In this document: piece by piece, positions 1 through 8,513 of the stretch
Layout of the letters: each line of letters opens with the position of its first letter
Numbering within the stretch: position 1 is the first letter of the stretch
DNA from: Promethearchaeota archaeon
GTDB lineage: Archaea; Asgardarchaeota; Lokiarchaeia; Sigyniarchaeales; SOKP01
Length of the DNA stretch: 64,000 bases
Assembly: GCA_029838195.1 (NCBI GenBank)
Contig: JALGVJ010000001.1
Coordinates: forward strand, 186,001-250,000
Direction of reading: 5' to 3'
Position numbers and translations under genes: made by a program
Notes under the pieces: model-generated
The model's database searches: none
What the model was told of the DNA's origin: nothing
Seen by the model: only the letters and a program-made list of their open reading frames with translations

Positions 1-546
1 TTGTAAGTAAAATATTGAAATGATTACAATGGATACAATACTTACAAATGATATCAAAAAATTACCTTTTAAACAAACAATTATTAATTAAGTTCAGATC
101 TTAAATATTAAAATAGATCTTTATTTAATTAATTTAAATTATAGGAAACGCAATTTAGCTATGAAGATTGATGAGAGCTTGTGGAAAGTACAATTTATCT
201 CTTTCCGAATTGGTCTATATTCTTGAAATTCGATTTTCTACAGCTAATTTCACATTTAATGAAAGTTCAAGTATTTTTTGAAATTTCGTTAGTATTTCGA
301 ATGTTTTCTTGTCATGACTATAAATTAATTTTTTTGGGAAAATTGCTTTAAAGACATTTACCCAATTTATCCTAAAAGCAATAAATTTTACCAATTGGCC
401 AAAAACATTCACAATTTTATAGAAATAAAAAATTTTTTAAGATTTTCTCTATTTTTTCGAATACTTTTAAATACAATGCTTACTTTTCCTACAAGATAAA
501 CAAAAAATTACATTTTCTATAATTATAAAACACAAAAATTTTTCTC
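1..546. other. AT-rich intergenic region at window edge
   Basis: No convincing gene is seen here. The only sizeable open frame (215-412, minus) would start with GTG, is rich in Phe/Ile/Lys and matches no family I know, so I treat it as chance. The region ends directly at the start of the RHH-type gene and probably holds that gene's promoter, but the many A/T runs make choosing one TATA box unsafe. Confidence 0.5.
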
Positions 547-1188
547 ATGTCAACAAGAAAGAAAAAAGGCTCCGCAATAATCCGAAAGGAAAGAGGAAAA
601 AATGATACTGTTCTGACCATACGTATAGATAAAGAATTAAACGATATAATTCAACAACTTGGAGTAAAAAAGAGATTATCCAAATCAATTGTACTTAGAA
701 ATTATTTAGAACTAGTACGCTATTTCCATGTCGATCATGACTCATTACGCTCATTAAACGAGAATGAGCTAATTATCACGAAAAGAAATTTTTTGTTCAA
801 TCTTTTGGAAGAATTAGATGAGTTAAAACAAATTGAATATGGTTCACGCTTGGCCCGGTATATTAATGATATAGCCAGAATTCAGGGAAAAGATGATGAT
901 ATCGGCTACAAGTTAGATTTATGCGAAAAACATGGTTTTTTTCCTAAATTTATTGATAAAAGAAATTATATTCTTATTTCAAAAAAATTTGGCCCAAAGA
1001 AATTCGTGGAAGCATTTTCTTGGATCTTACTAACTAAGGGTGAAGAAGGAGATTTTGATACTGCATTCATAGAGAGTGAAATATCGAAAAGTAGCAAAAT
1101 AAAGCGAAGTTATTTCGAAAAGATTAATCCGATTGAAAGAGATGCTTCCTATTATGCTTTTGAATTTGCTAAATATACTGAGAAATAA
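547..1188 (+). CDS. RHH-type DNA-binding protein, putative regulator
   Basis: A 213-residue soluble protein. It has a basic N-terminus (Lys/Arg cluster at residues 4-18), then a short strand (TVLTIRID, about 21-28) and two helices (about 29-57). This is the layout of a ribbon-helix-helix domain, which binds DNA as a dimer through the strand. The remaining 150 residues are helical and match no family I recognise; they may sense a ligand or mediate oligomerisation. The maltokinase gene lies convergently 3'. The target is unknown; autoregulation or control of the neighbouring sugar genes is only a guess. RHH proteins are common in archaea, and an antitoxin role is possible but no toxin gene is adjacent. 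Confidence 0.65.
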   Translation: MSTRKKKGSAIIRKERGKNDTVLTIRIDKELNDIIQQLGVKKRLSKSIVLRNYLELVRYFHVDHDSLRSLNENELIITKRNFLFNLLEELDELKQIEYGSRLARYINDIARIQGKDDDIGYKLDLCEKHGFFPKFIDKRNYILISKKFGPKKFVEAFSWILLTKGEEGDFDTAFIESEISKSSKIKRSYFEKINPIERDASYYAFEFAKYTEK

Positions 1189-1231
1189 AAAAATATGAGA
1201 TCCATGAAAAAATTTCATCAAGGAAGAAATT

Positions 1232-2959
1232 TCAGTTTTTATCCAAGATTTCCTTCAATCCAAGAATTGGAACGATTGACTTGTTTGGGCGATAAAGAAT
1301 TTCATAATTTATTTCATGGAGTACTCTCTCAATTGAAAAGTAATTTAGAAGGACAAGAGAGCAAGAATAGGTGTTTAAAATTTCTTTCATCACTTTTCCT
1401 TCCCAATAATTTAAAACGTATAAAAGAGAATCAAGGAATTTACTTGAAGGCTTAGCAGCTTTTCTGAAGAACATTCTGTATAGAATCTCTTCTGGAACTT
1501 CATATTTTCCCTTAGAAATCACTTGTTTTTCAATATAAAGTAAGAGAGTATTAAATTTTATATAGGAAAGTGCTCTAAAAATTGAGGCTAAATCTTTTTC
1601 TATCGGGAATTTTTCCTTTTTTTCTTCAATGGTTAGTTGAGGATCTCCTTCAAAATCGATGAAATAGAATTCATGAGCACCCTTTTTCTTTTTATAAAGG
1701 ATTTGTTCCATGTGAAGATCTTGATGAATTTTTTGTACATATACGGTTTTAGAATCGTAATCATGCTGAAAACGTTCAATTAAATCTTGAGTATCAATAA
1801 GTAATGAAATAATTTTTGGTAGATTATAGTAGGAACTTTTAGATTTTTTTTCCATGGTTTCGTGTAAATGAGCTATTATGGTATTTAGCTTTCTTGAATA
1901 AACGTCAAAAAAAGAATTACTCGCAACATGATATTCTTGTTCGTCATTAATATTAGGATCTTTCAGAGCTTCATGTAATTGCCTGATGTATGTGCCTATT
2001 TCTTTGGATACTTGAATTGTTTCCATGCAATATTGGTTTATTAATGCTGAGCAATCATCATCATTTTTCAAATAAGAATATTCTTCATTTACATTCTTAA
2101 AAACGTCATAAATTAAGGAATTTAATTCATTCCAATAGATTTCACCAATATTTCCATCGTTTTCTACCTTTTCAAGAATTCCTATCGAATCCTTATTTTG
2201 CACTCTTAATTTTCCATATATTTTCGGAGCATACGGAAATTTATTTCTTACCAAGAGAAAAAGAGTTGAAGTTTCCACGTTTTCGGTATATTCTTTATAA
2301 GATTTCAAGATAAATGATGAAAGATTATTTTCTTTTTTCTTTTTATTAATTACATCCAATTGGAATACCAAATTCGTGGTGTTTCCTTTACCTAATTGCG
2401 ATAATGATAAAGAATATCTATTCGGATATAGGCTAGCTTCAATGAGGTCTTGTACTTTCCTCATGTTCACGGGATCTTCGAATTGTTCCAAGTAAAGACT
2501 TAACTCTAAATCGTAATCAGGAAATCGCTCTGAAATATCTTTATCAAATAATATCTTTTTCCAAAAATATAAACAGAATTCGGCTTCTACTAAATTTAAC
2601 GTGATGATTTCTCGTTTGTTTTCAATAGTAATGATAATTTTTTTGCTAAACGTGTTGCTGGTAAGTTTAATAATGTTTTCCGTGGATTGCTCCTCAGGAT
2701 CCAAAATCTCTTGTACATTTTTCTCATAAGAAATGAGAGGAAGAAAATACGATTTTGAATATCCTGGTCCATAGATCTCTATATTAGAAATAATAAGAAT
2801 CTCTTCTAAAAATTGAAAATATTGAATTTTTACTTCAAAATTGAGAGTAGAGAGAAGGGATTTGTCTCCAAACCATCTTTTAGAAAGGAGCCATCCTTTA
2901 AATTCATTAGAATTAAAAACTTCCTGCATTAAATTTTGATCAATATAAGAGCTATACAT
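1232..2959 (-). CDS. mak: Maltokinase-like kinase (Mak/Pep2 type)
   Basis: A 575-residue protein resembling maltokinase, which phosphorylates maltose to maltose 1-phosphate with ATP. The N-terminal cap has the family signature KRWFGDK (residues 27-33). The C-terminal lobe is an aminoglycoside-phosphotransferase-like kinase: HQDLH at 412-416 supplies the catalytic Asp414, FIDFEGDP at 433-440 the metal-binding Asp435, and a KDLA segment follows near 455. Length is somewhat above a typical 450-residue Mak because of a larger cap and insertions. It is divergent from the GH57 glucanotransferase gene across 462 bp, consistent with alpha-glucan/maltose metabolism. No GlgE or trehalose synthase is in the window, so the fate of maltose 1-phosphate cannot be read. 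Other APH-fold sugar kinases are less likely given the cap motif. Confidence 0.75.
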   Translation of the reverse strand: MYSSYIDQNLMQEVFNSNEFKGWLLSKRWFGDKSLLSTLNFEVKIQYFQFLEEILIISNIEIYGPGYSKSYFLPLISYEKNVQEILDPEEQSTENIIKLTSNTFSKKIIITIENKREIITLNLVEAEFCLYFWKKILFDKDISERFPDYDLELSLYLEQFEDPVNMRKVQDLIEASLYPNRYSLSLSQLGKGNTTNLVFQLDVINKKKKENNLSSFILKSYKEYTENVETSTLFLLVRNKFPYAPKIYGKLRVQNKDSIGILEKVENDGNIGEIYWNELNSLIYDVFKNVNEEYSYLKNDDDCSALINQYCMETIQVSKEIGTYIRQLHEALKDPNINDEQEYHVASNSFFDVYSRKLNTIIAHLHETMEKKSKSSYYNLPKIISLLIDTQDLIERFQHDYDSKTVYVQKIHQDLHMEQILYKKKKGAHEFYFIDFEGDPQLTIEEKKEKFPIEKDLASIFRALSYIKFNTLLLYIEKQVISKGKYEVPEEILYRMFFRKAAKPSSKFLDSLLYVLNYWEGKVMKEILNTYSCSLVLLNYFSIERVLHEINYEILYRPNKSIVPILGLKEILDKN

Positions 2960-3421
2960 CGCTGATTACATTTTTCTAGTTTTTATAAATAAATAGTAAT
3001 CTCATTCTTTAATAAACTTCATCAAAAATTAAATTTATAGCCTAAGTAGAAAGTCAGTAAATCATTAAATCTAATAATACCTCAATAAAGAATCGGATCA
3101 AAATCCTTAACAAACATTTTTAATTTAATGGAGAAATTGATATATTAATCGTTCGATTATCGCCCATGTTATAAATATTTAAAATTAGTAGGAAAGCTAA
3201 GAATGCATTTAACGATTGAATGCCGTTCTTTTTCGATTTCTATTTTTATTAAAAAAAAGGAAATTAATGATTAAATCGAATGAATTATTTAAATCCTCAA
3301 TCCTTTTTCTATCTAAAAATTGCGGTCGGTACACGATTTTTTATCCCAAAATTTTTTCATGGAGGAATCTCTTTATTATTTTACCTAACAAAAAACCAAT
3401 TCACCTTAAGAGAATAGAAAA
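2960..3421. other. Divergent intergenic region, maltokinase / GH57
   Basis: This 462-bp AT-rich region separates two divergent sugar genes and must hold both promoters. A TATA-like TTATAAAT lies at about 3169-3176 on the plus strand, roughly 250 bases before the GH57 start, so the GH57 mRNA may have a long leader. A TTG-initiated open frame (3216-3425) overlaps the GH57 start by 4 bases, but its composition is not protein-like and I do not annotate it. Confidence 0.4.
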
Positions 3422-5605
3422 ATGAATGATGAAAAATCGCTCTATTTTGGAATAACTTTTCATTTTCATCAACCCGTTGACAATTATAATAGCGTAATCG
3501 AAGATTGTTATCAAAAAGCGTATTTACCTCTCATCAATTCCATGTTGGACCATCCCCAATTAAAATTTACTTTGCATTTTTCTGGAAATATATTGCAGTG
3601 GTTTTTAGATAATAAACCAGAAATCATTGAAAAAATTCGGTTAATGGCAAGGAGAAATCAAATTGAAATAATCGGCGGAGGTTTTTATGAACCAATATAC
3701 GCAATAATTCCCGATAGAGATAATATCGTGCAGATCAAAAAATTATCGGAATTAATTGAAAGGGTTTTTCATTTAGAAGTAAATGGAGCATGGTTGTCAG
3801 AACGAGTCTGGGAACCTCATTATCCCACTTTTTTGAGGAAAGTTGGATTAAAATATGTTATTGTTGATGATAACCATCTTCGTTCTTGTGGCATGCTCGA
3901 GGAGGATACACTCTATACCTATAATACGGAAGATCAAGGGCAAACCATTCGCATTTTTCCTATTAATGAAAAAATTCGATATTTAACTCCTTGGAAACCA
4001 ACACCTTATACTATAAAATATTTGAAAGATTTAGCTAATAAAAATGGAGACCGCCTGGTCCTCATGATCTCTGATGCTGAAAAAATGGGCGTTTGGGGTA
4101 CCACCCATGAAATTTGTTATATTCAAGGAAAGGGGCATCAAGAAGGAGATAAAGGAAAACCCTTCATTCCGACACTATTTTCTAATCTCATCAAGAATTC
4201 TTGGATAAAATCCATAACGTTAACAGAATATATGAAAATCCAGCCCCCTAAAAGCTTAATCTATTTGCCTACTGCAAGTTATGATAAAATGGAAGAATGG
4301 GCTCTTCCCACGCCTATGCGAAAAAAATTTGAAAAAATGAAAAAAAAATTAGAAAATGATGAAAATAATAAAGAATGCTTGCAATTTTTAAAAGGAGGTT
4401 TCTGGCGTTATTTCTTGGTAAAATATCCCGAATCTAATAACATGCATAAAAAAATGCTTCACGTGAGAGAAAAAATCCTTCAAGTAGAACAGGCATTAAA
4501 TAAGATTAACGATAAATTAAAAGTAAAAAATATTAAAATGAAAGTATCTCAGGCTTGGGAAGAAATCTACAAGGCTCAATGTAATGATGCTTATTGGCAC
4601 GGTCTTTTCGGAGGTATATACTTGCAATTTTTGCGATTTGCGATTTATGCTCATTTAATTAATGCAGATAAAATCATCGATGAAATTACTCAACAACTTT
4701 ATTCGGGTCAAAAAAATTATATCTCAATTCTTCCGGCAGATTTCACTAAAGACGGCAAGATGGAACTCCTTATCGAGTCTAATGTAATTAATGCGTATTT
4801 TAATTTGGATGATGGAGGAACGATTTTTGAATTAGATTATAAACCTAAATCTTATAATCTTCTCAATACTTTGACTCGATGGATTGAAGCATACCATGAC
4901 GAGGAGAAAATTCAAACAAAAGAGATCTTCATTGATGATTATCGACAGAGTATGTTACGCATCCGATTCTTTGAAAATACTACTACGATTTATGATTTAG
5001 AATCGAATAAATACAAAGAATTAGGCGATTTTATTGATGGAGCATTTCAAGTATTAAAGAGTCAAAAAGAAAATAAAACGGCCATTATTGAATTAGAAAA
5101 GAAAGGAACGATAAATCTTCTTACCCATGGGATTAAAATTCCTTGCATTCTTACAAAAAAAATTTTAATTGAAGAAAATCAAATACTCATTTCCATTCAT
5201 GGAACTCTCGAAAACCTTTTTGAAAAAGATCAGGAATTTATAAAAGCCCTTAAACTTATTAATATTGGGATAGATCTCCCCTTTTTCTTTAATGGAGATC
5301 CTTCAAAATTTAATTGGGAATGTTCGAATCTTAAAGTCTTACCAAATCAAGATGAATTCAAGGAGCTATTAAAAACATGTGAATTCCATGGCTCAGATTT
5401 TACAGCTAAAGATGAGAGCTATGATTTAAAATTCTCCATCATGGTAGCTTCTAATACTGAAAATGTAAAAATTGGGAAATATCCTATAATTACCCGTACT
5501 TATACGGAAGAAGGATATAAAGATCTCTATCAAGGTGTAAGCGTTATCCCAATATTCAACATTAACGGGGATTTTGAAATCAACCTCAAATTAACCATCA
5601 TATAA
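3422..5605 (+). CDS. GH57 4-alpha-glucanotransferase / alpha-amylase
   Basis: A 727-residue glycoside hydrolase of family 57, probably a cytosolic 4-alpha-glucanotransferase that moves maltooligosaccharide segments between glucans. All five GH57 motifs are visible: HFHQP (14-18), GGGFYEP (85-91), WLSERVWEP (124-132) with predicted nucleophile Glu127, ISDAEKMGVW (216-225) with predicted acid/base Asp218, and a YLPTASYDKMEEW block near residue 287. The C-terminal half (about 400-727) fits the beta-sandwich region of the Thermococcus litoralis type enzyme, as does total length. No signal peptide is seen. It is divergent from the maltokinase-like gene, so the two probably share an alpha-glucan pathway. 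Family assignment is firm; transferase versus hydrolase cannot be decided from sequence. Confidence 0.88.
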   Translation: MNDEKSLYFGITFHFHQPVDNYNSVIEDCYQKAYLPLINSMLDHPQLKFTLHFSGNILQWFLDNKPEIIEKIRLMARRNQIEIIGGGFYEPIYAIIPDRDNIVQIKKLSELIERVFHLEVNGAWLSERVWEPHYPTFLRKVGLKYVIVDDNHLRSCGMLEEDTLYTYNTEDQGQTIRIFPINEKIRYLTPWKPTPYTIKYLKDLANKNGDRLVLMISDAEKMGVWGTTHEICYIQGKGHQEGDKGKPFIPTLFSNLIKNSWIKSITLTEYMKIQPPKSLIYLPTASYDKMEEWALPTPMRKKFEKMKKKLENDENNKECLQFLKGGFWRYFLVKYPESNNMHKKMLHVREKILQVEQALNKINDKLKVKNIKMKVSQAWEEIYKAQCNDAYWHGLFGGIYLQFLRFAIYAHLINADKIIDEITQQLYSGQKNYISILPADFTKDGKMELLIESNVINAYFNLDDGGTIFELDYKPKSYNLLNTLTRWIEAYHDEEKIQTKEIFIDDYRQSMLRIRFFENTTTIYDLESNKYKELGDFIDGAFQVLKSQKENKTAIIELEKKGTINLLTHGIKIPCILTKKILIEENQILISIHGTLENLFEKDQEFIKALKLINIGIDLPFFFNGDPSKFNWECSNLKVLPNQDEFKELLKTCEFHGSDFTAKDESYDLKFSIMVASNTENVKIGKYPIITRTYTEEGYKDLYQGVSVIPIFNINGDFEINLKLTII

Positions 5606-6047
5606 AAACTTTCGGTTATTTTCGATAACGATCTCATAAAAATTTCTGCTTAATATTGTCGGAAAACATAACTTTTTTAAATATTTAAAACAAATCATTA
5701 TTTAGATTTTTAAATTATTCTTTAAAAGGGATTAAAAATTAGAAATTTAACCCATTTAAAACAAGAAAAACCTTGGTCGTTTTGGAGCCGTTCCATTAAA
5801 GAGGATATCGCTAAAAACCAACATGTGAAAGATTGCAGAAAAAAACTATTGGAATCAAATAGGTTAAAATTTCTTTAAAAAATGTTTTCTCGTTTTATTA
5901 TTTTTTTCTTTCTTATAAAGTTAAATTTTCTTTACAAGATTTAGCACGATCATGAGATAAATAAAAATAAAATCCGGTAAATGAAGTTTCATTATTCAAT
6001 AATATTTTGAAGTAAATTAATAACCATCTTGTTAAAATTTTGATTAA
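5606..6047. other. Convergent intergenic region, no gene seen
   Basis: This 442-bp AT-rich region lies between the convergent GH57 and GH32 genes. An open stretch at about 5733-5878 (plus) reads as a plausible protein-like segment rich in Lys and Trp but has no ATG, GTG or TTG near its beginning, so it may be a gene fragment or chance. T-runs near both gene ends could serve as terminators. Confidence 0.4.
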
Positions 6048-7448
6048 TTATTCATTCCAAATTGATTTTATACTCCAAGCATCTATTTTTTTAAATTTCA
6101 TGGCTCCGTTTTTAACTGCTATCATTAATTTGCTTTTTCTCCTAATTTTGAAAAAATACCGGGTGGTCAAACAATAAACATGATTAAAAAAAACTTCTAT
6201 TACGGAATTATCGATAAATACGTGTAGCATATTCTCTTCTTTCTTGATATCATGAGGATCAATTGAACATTCATCCTCTCCACATTGAATTTTGTTAGAA
6301 GCCAAATCCATGGTTAAAAAAACCTCCCGATTAGAAGTAATCAGTTCTGATAATTTTAATTGAAAACTTTCTTTACGAGGATTCTTAAATTGGATAATAA
6401 GTTCAACGCATTTATCTTCTATTCTTTCTATAATAGTAAGGGAATTGGAATCGATCGTGATGTTCTCAAGGTGTACGTGTCGTTCTCTCAATTTTTCAAG
6501 TTCCTTAACGGGTCTTATGAGGAGTCGATTATCACTACTTTCTCTCAATTCTCGAGGTAACGTTAAACATCCATTCCATCCCTTGATTTCTCCGCCTCCA
6601 AAAATCCACCCCCACATCAATATTCTTCCGCTTGGCTCTTTCATCGTTGCAGGAGCATACATCCACTTACCATGATCTAAAAGGTGCCATTTTCCGTGCT
6701 TGAAATCTTGATTTTTCCATGTTCCAATAGTATAAATAACCTTTTTCTTTGGAGATACGGAAACAATTAATACTCGCTTCTCCTTGCCTCCTAAGGAGAA
6801 AAAATTCGGGCATTCCCAATTTTTTCCTGTTTCTCGAGAACCATCTCCAAGACAAAGTATTTTAATGAATTTCCAATGTATTAAGTCGGAAGAACTATAT
6901 AATAAAACTACGGGCTTTTTTAATCTTTTTTTCTCTCTCACGTGCCCCGATAAAACCATGTACCATTGGTTTCCTTCTTTCCATGCATGAGGATCACGCC
7001 AATCCCAAATTTGTAGATTTCCGTGAATCTTTAACGTCATTGTAGGATTTTTTTCATGTTTGATCCACGACACCATATCATCCGTGCTAAATGCTAACCA
7101 TTGCTCGGCTCCCGTTAATTGGTCTCTCTGGTGTCCTATACTTGTATAAATGATAGTGGGGATATTGTCATTTAGCACGCACGTTCCGGAAAAACAATGT
7201 TCTTCCCCTTTCTTATGCGATGGTTTTAGAGCAATTGGTAAATGTTGCCAAAATACTAAATCTTTACTTTTAGCATGTCCCCAATGGATATTCCCCCATA
7301 TATCTCCTTCTGGATTATGCTGATAAAAAAGATGATATTCCTCTTTATAATAAATTGGACCATTTGGATCGTTGATCCAATTTGCTGGAGGAAGAAAATG
7401 ATATTTTGGACGGTGGGGATCTCTTGATAAAAGCTTGCTAACTTCCAT
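6048..7448 (-). CDS. GH32 beta-fructosidase (sucrase/levanase family)
   Basis: A 466-residue glycoside hydrolase of family 32, which cleaves terminal fructose from sucrose, sucrose 6-phosphate, inulin or levan. The three catalytic motifs are intact: WINDPNG (24-30) with nucleophile Asp27, RDP (151-153) with transition-state stabiliser Asp152, and WECPNFF (211-217) with acid/base Glu212. The five-bladed propeller is followed by a C-terminal beta-sandwich containing the typical HVFIDNSVIEVFF block. No signal peptide is visible, suggesting an intracellular invertase. Pcm lies 46 bp upstream on the same strand. No fructokinase or sugar transporter is adjacent. The family is mainly bacterial and eukaryotic, so lateral acquisition is a reasonable inference. 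Confidence 0.9.
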   Translation of the reverse strand: MEVSKLLSRDPHRPKYHFLPPANWINDPNGPIYYKEEYHLFYQHNPEGDIWGNIHWGHAKSKDLVFWQHLPIALKPSHKKGEEHCFSGTCVLNDNIPTIIYTSIGHQRDQLTGAEQWLAFSTDDMVSWIKHEKNPTMTLKIHGNLQIWDWRDPHAWKEGNQWYMVLSGHVREKKRLKKPVVLLYSSSDLIHWKFIKILCLGDGSRETGKNWECPNFFSLGGKEKRVLIVSVSPKKKVIYTIGTWKNQDFKHGKWHLLDHGKWMYAPATMKEPSGRILMWGWIFGGGEIKGWNGCLTLPRELRESSDNRLLIRPVKELEKLRERHVHLENITIDSNSLTIIERIEDKCVELIIQFKNPRKESFQLKLSELITSNREVFLTMDLASNKIQCGEDECSIDPHDIKKEENMLHVFIDNSVIEVFFNHVYCLTTRYFFKIRRKSKLMIAVKNGAMKFKKIDAWSIKSIWNE

Positions 7449-7494
7449 TTCTGATTTACCCGCACCTTATTTAACTTTAAAATGTTACCCCTCT

Positions 7495-8169
7495 CTACGA
7501 ATTAAATCCATATTTACCGAGTAAAGGGACAAATCTAACGCCTGTTATGCTTTTTGTTTCAAACTTATTACCTTTCTTTTTAATCACGTATAGATTTTGC
7601 CCAAAAGATTTAGAACCTGCCGGAATGCAAAGAATTCCTCCATCACGTAATTGTTCTTTCAGGGGTTTTGGAATCTTTGAAGGAGAAGCTGCTGTCACGA
7701 GAATTTTATCATATGGTGCTTTTTCTGGATATCCCAATGTACCATCTCCGTGAATGACCGTGATTCTATCCTCATACCCAGCTAATTGAATATTTTTTAT
7801 AGCGGTTTCTGCTAAACTTTTAATACGTTCAACCGAAAAAATATGTCCCCTCTGTTCCGAATTTTCGGGTGCAATGATCTCAGCACATAAGGCCGCATGA
7901 TACCCCGAACCCGTTCCCACTTCTAATAAAATATCTCCGGGCTTTAATTCCAAGTATTCGCACATCATGGCATTCATGTGTGGTGCGCTAATAGTTTGTC
8001 CAGCTCCTATGCTTAATGGAGTATCCATGTATGCGGAAGAACGCGCATCTTCTGGAACAAACAGCTCTCGTGGTATCTTTCGCATGGCATTAATGACAGC
8101 AGGAGTTTTCAAGATTCCCCTTTTGATTAGATTATCCACTAAACGGTTTCTCTTTTCTTCAAAATTCAT
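7495..8169 (-). CDS. pcm: Protein-L-isoaspartate O-methyltransferase
   Basis: This 224-residue enzyme transfers a methyl group from S-adenosylmethionine to L-isoaspartyl residues in damaged proteins, starting their repair. The family block GQTISAPHM (57-65) and the SAM-binding motif LLEVGTGSGYHAA (81-93) are present, followed by the post-I region VIHGDGTLGYPEKAPYDKI and the LVTAAS segment. Length and motif order match archaeal and bacterial Pcm. It lies 46 bp upstream of the GH32 gene on the same strand and may be co-transcribed, with no obvious functional link. Confidence 0.95.
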   Translation of the reverse strand: MNFEEKRNRLVDNLIKRGILKTPAVINAMRKIPRELFVPEDARSSAYMDTPLSIGAGQTISAPHMNAMMCEYLELKPGDILLEVGTGSGYHAALCAEIIAPENSEQRGHIFSVERIKSLAETAIKNIQLAGYEDRITVIHGDGTLGYPEKAPYDKILVTAASPSKIPKPLKEQLRDGGILCIPAGSKSFGQNLYVIKKKGNKFETKSITGVRFVPLLGKYGFNS

Positions 8170-8513
8170 GATTAATGGTCGTAAACAAACTATATCGATA
8201 AAACGTATAAAAACATTTTTTCGTGTGTTTATAATTATAAAAACTTTATCGTTATTTAAAAATCGAGCCTTGAGAATTCTTTAAATTCCTTTTAAATAAA
8301 ATCATTAAAAGATATTAAAAGTATAAAGATTAGATATTATTTCTATTGTTTTTAAGAAGCAATTTAAAAAAATCAAAAAAAATATATTTTCAAGAAGCTT
8401 TTTCATGTTCTTTTCTTAATAAAAGAGTATATTAGGAAAAAATTGAAAGAAAAAAGAATAAAGAAAATTCCGTCGAAAAAAGAGCGTCTAAACGAATTCC
8501 AGAAAAAATACTT
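8170..8513. other. AT-rich intergenic region, no gene seen
   Basis: These 344 bp lie between the upstream end of pcm and the stop of the membrane GDPD gene. The sequence is dominated by A/T runs. It probably contains the pcm promoter and T-tract termination signals for the GDPD operon. No conserved RNA or protein is recognisable. Confidence 0.4.

Noticed and set aside
215..412. 65-codon open frame on the minus strand
   Set aside because: It would start with GTG, has no family similarity or ribosome-binding site, and the composition is what AT-rich DNA gives by chance.
547..1188. Toxin-antitoxin pair with the RHH gene as antitoxin
   Set aside because: No small toxin-like gene lies beside it, and the protein is much longer than typical RHH antitoxins.
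1195..1455. 86-codon plus-strand frame after the RHH gene
   Set aside because: Almost all of it overlaps the maltokinase coding region on the other strand, which has strong family motifs.
3216..3425. 69-codon frame overlapping the GH57 start by 4 bases
   Set aside because: TTG start, no ribosome site and unlikely composition; the overlap looks accidental, although a leader peptide cannot be fully excluded.
5733..5878. Protein-like stretch between GH57 and GH32 genes
   Set aside because: It has no usable start codon and no recognisable family; it could be a gene fragment but the evidence is too thin.
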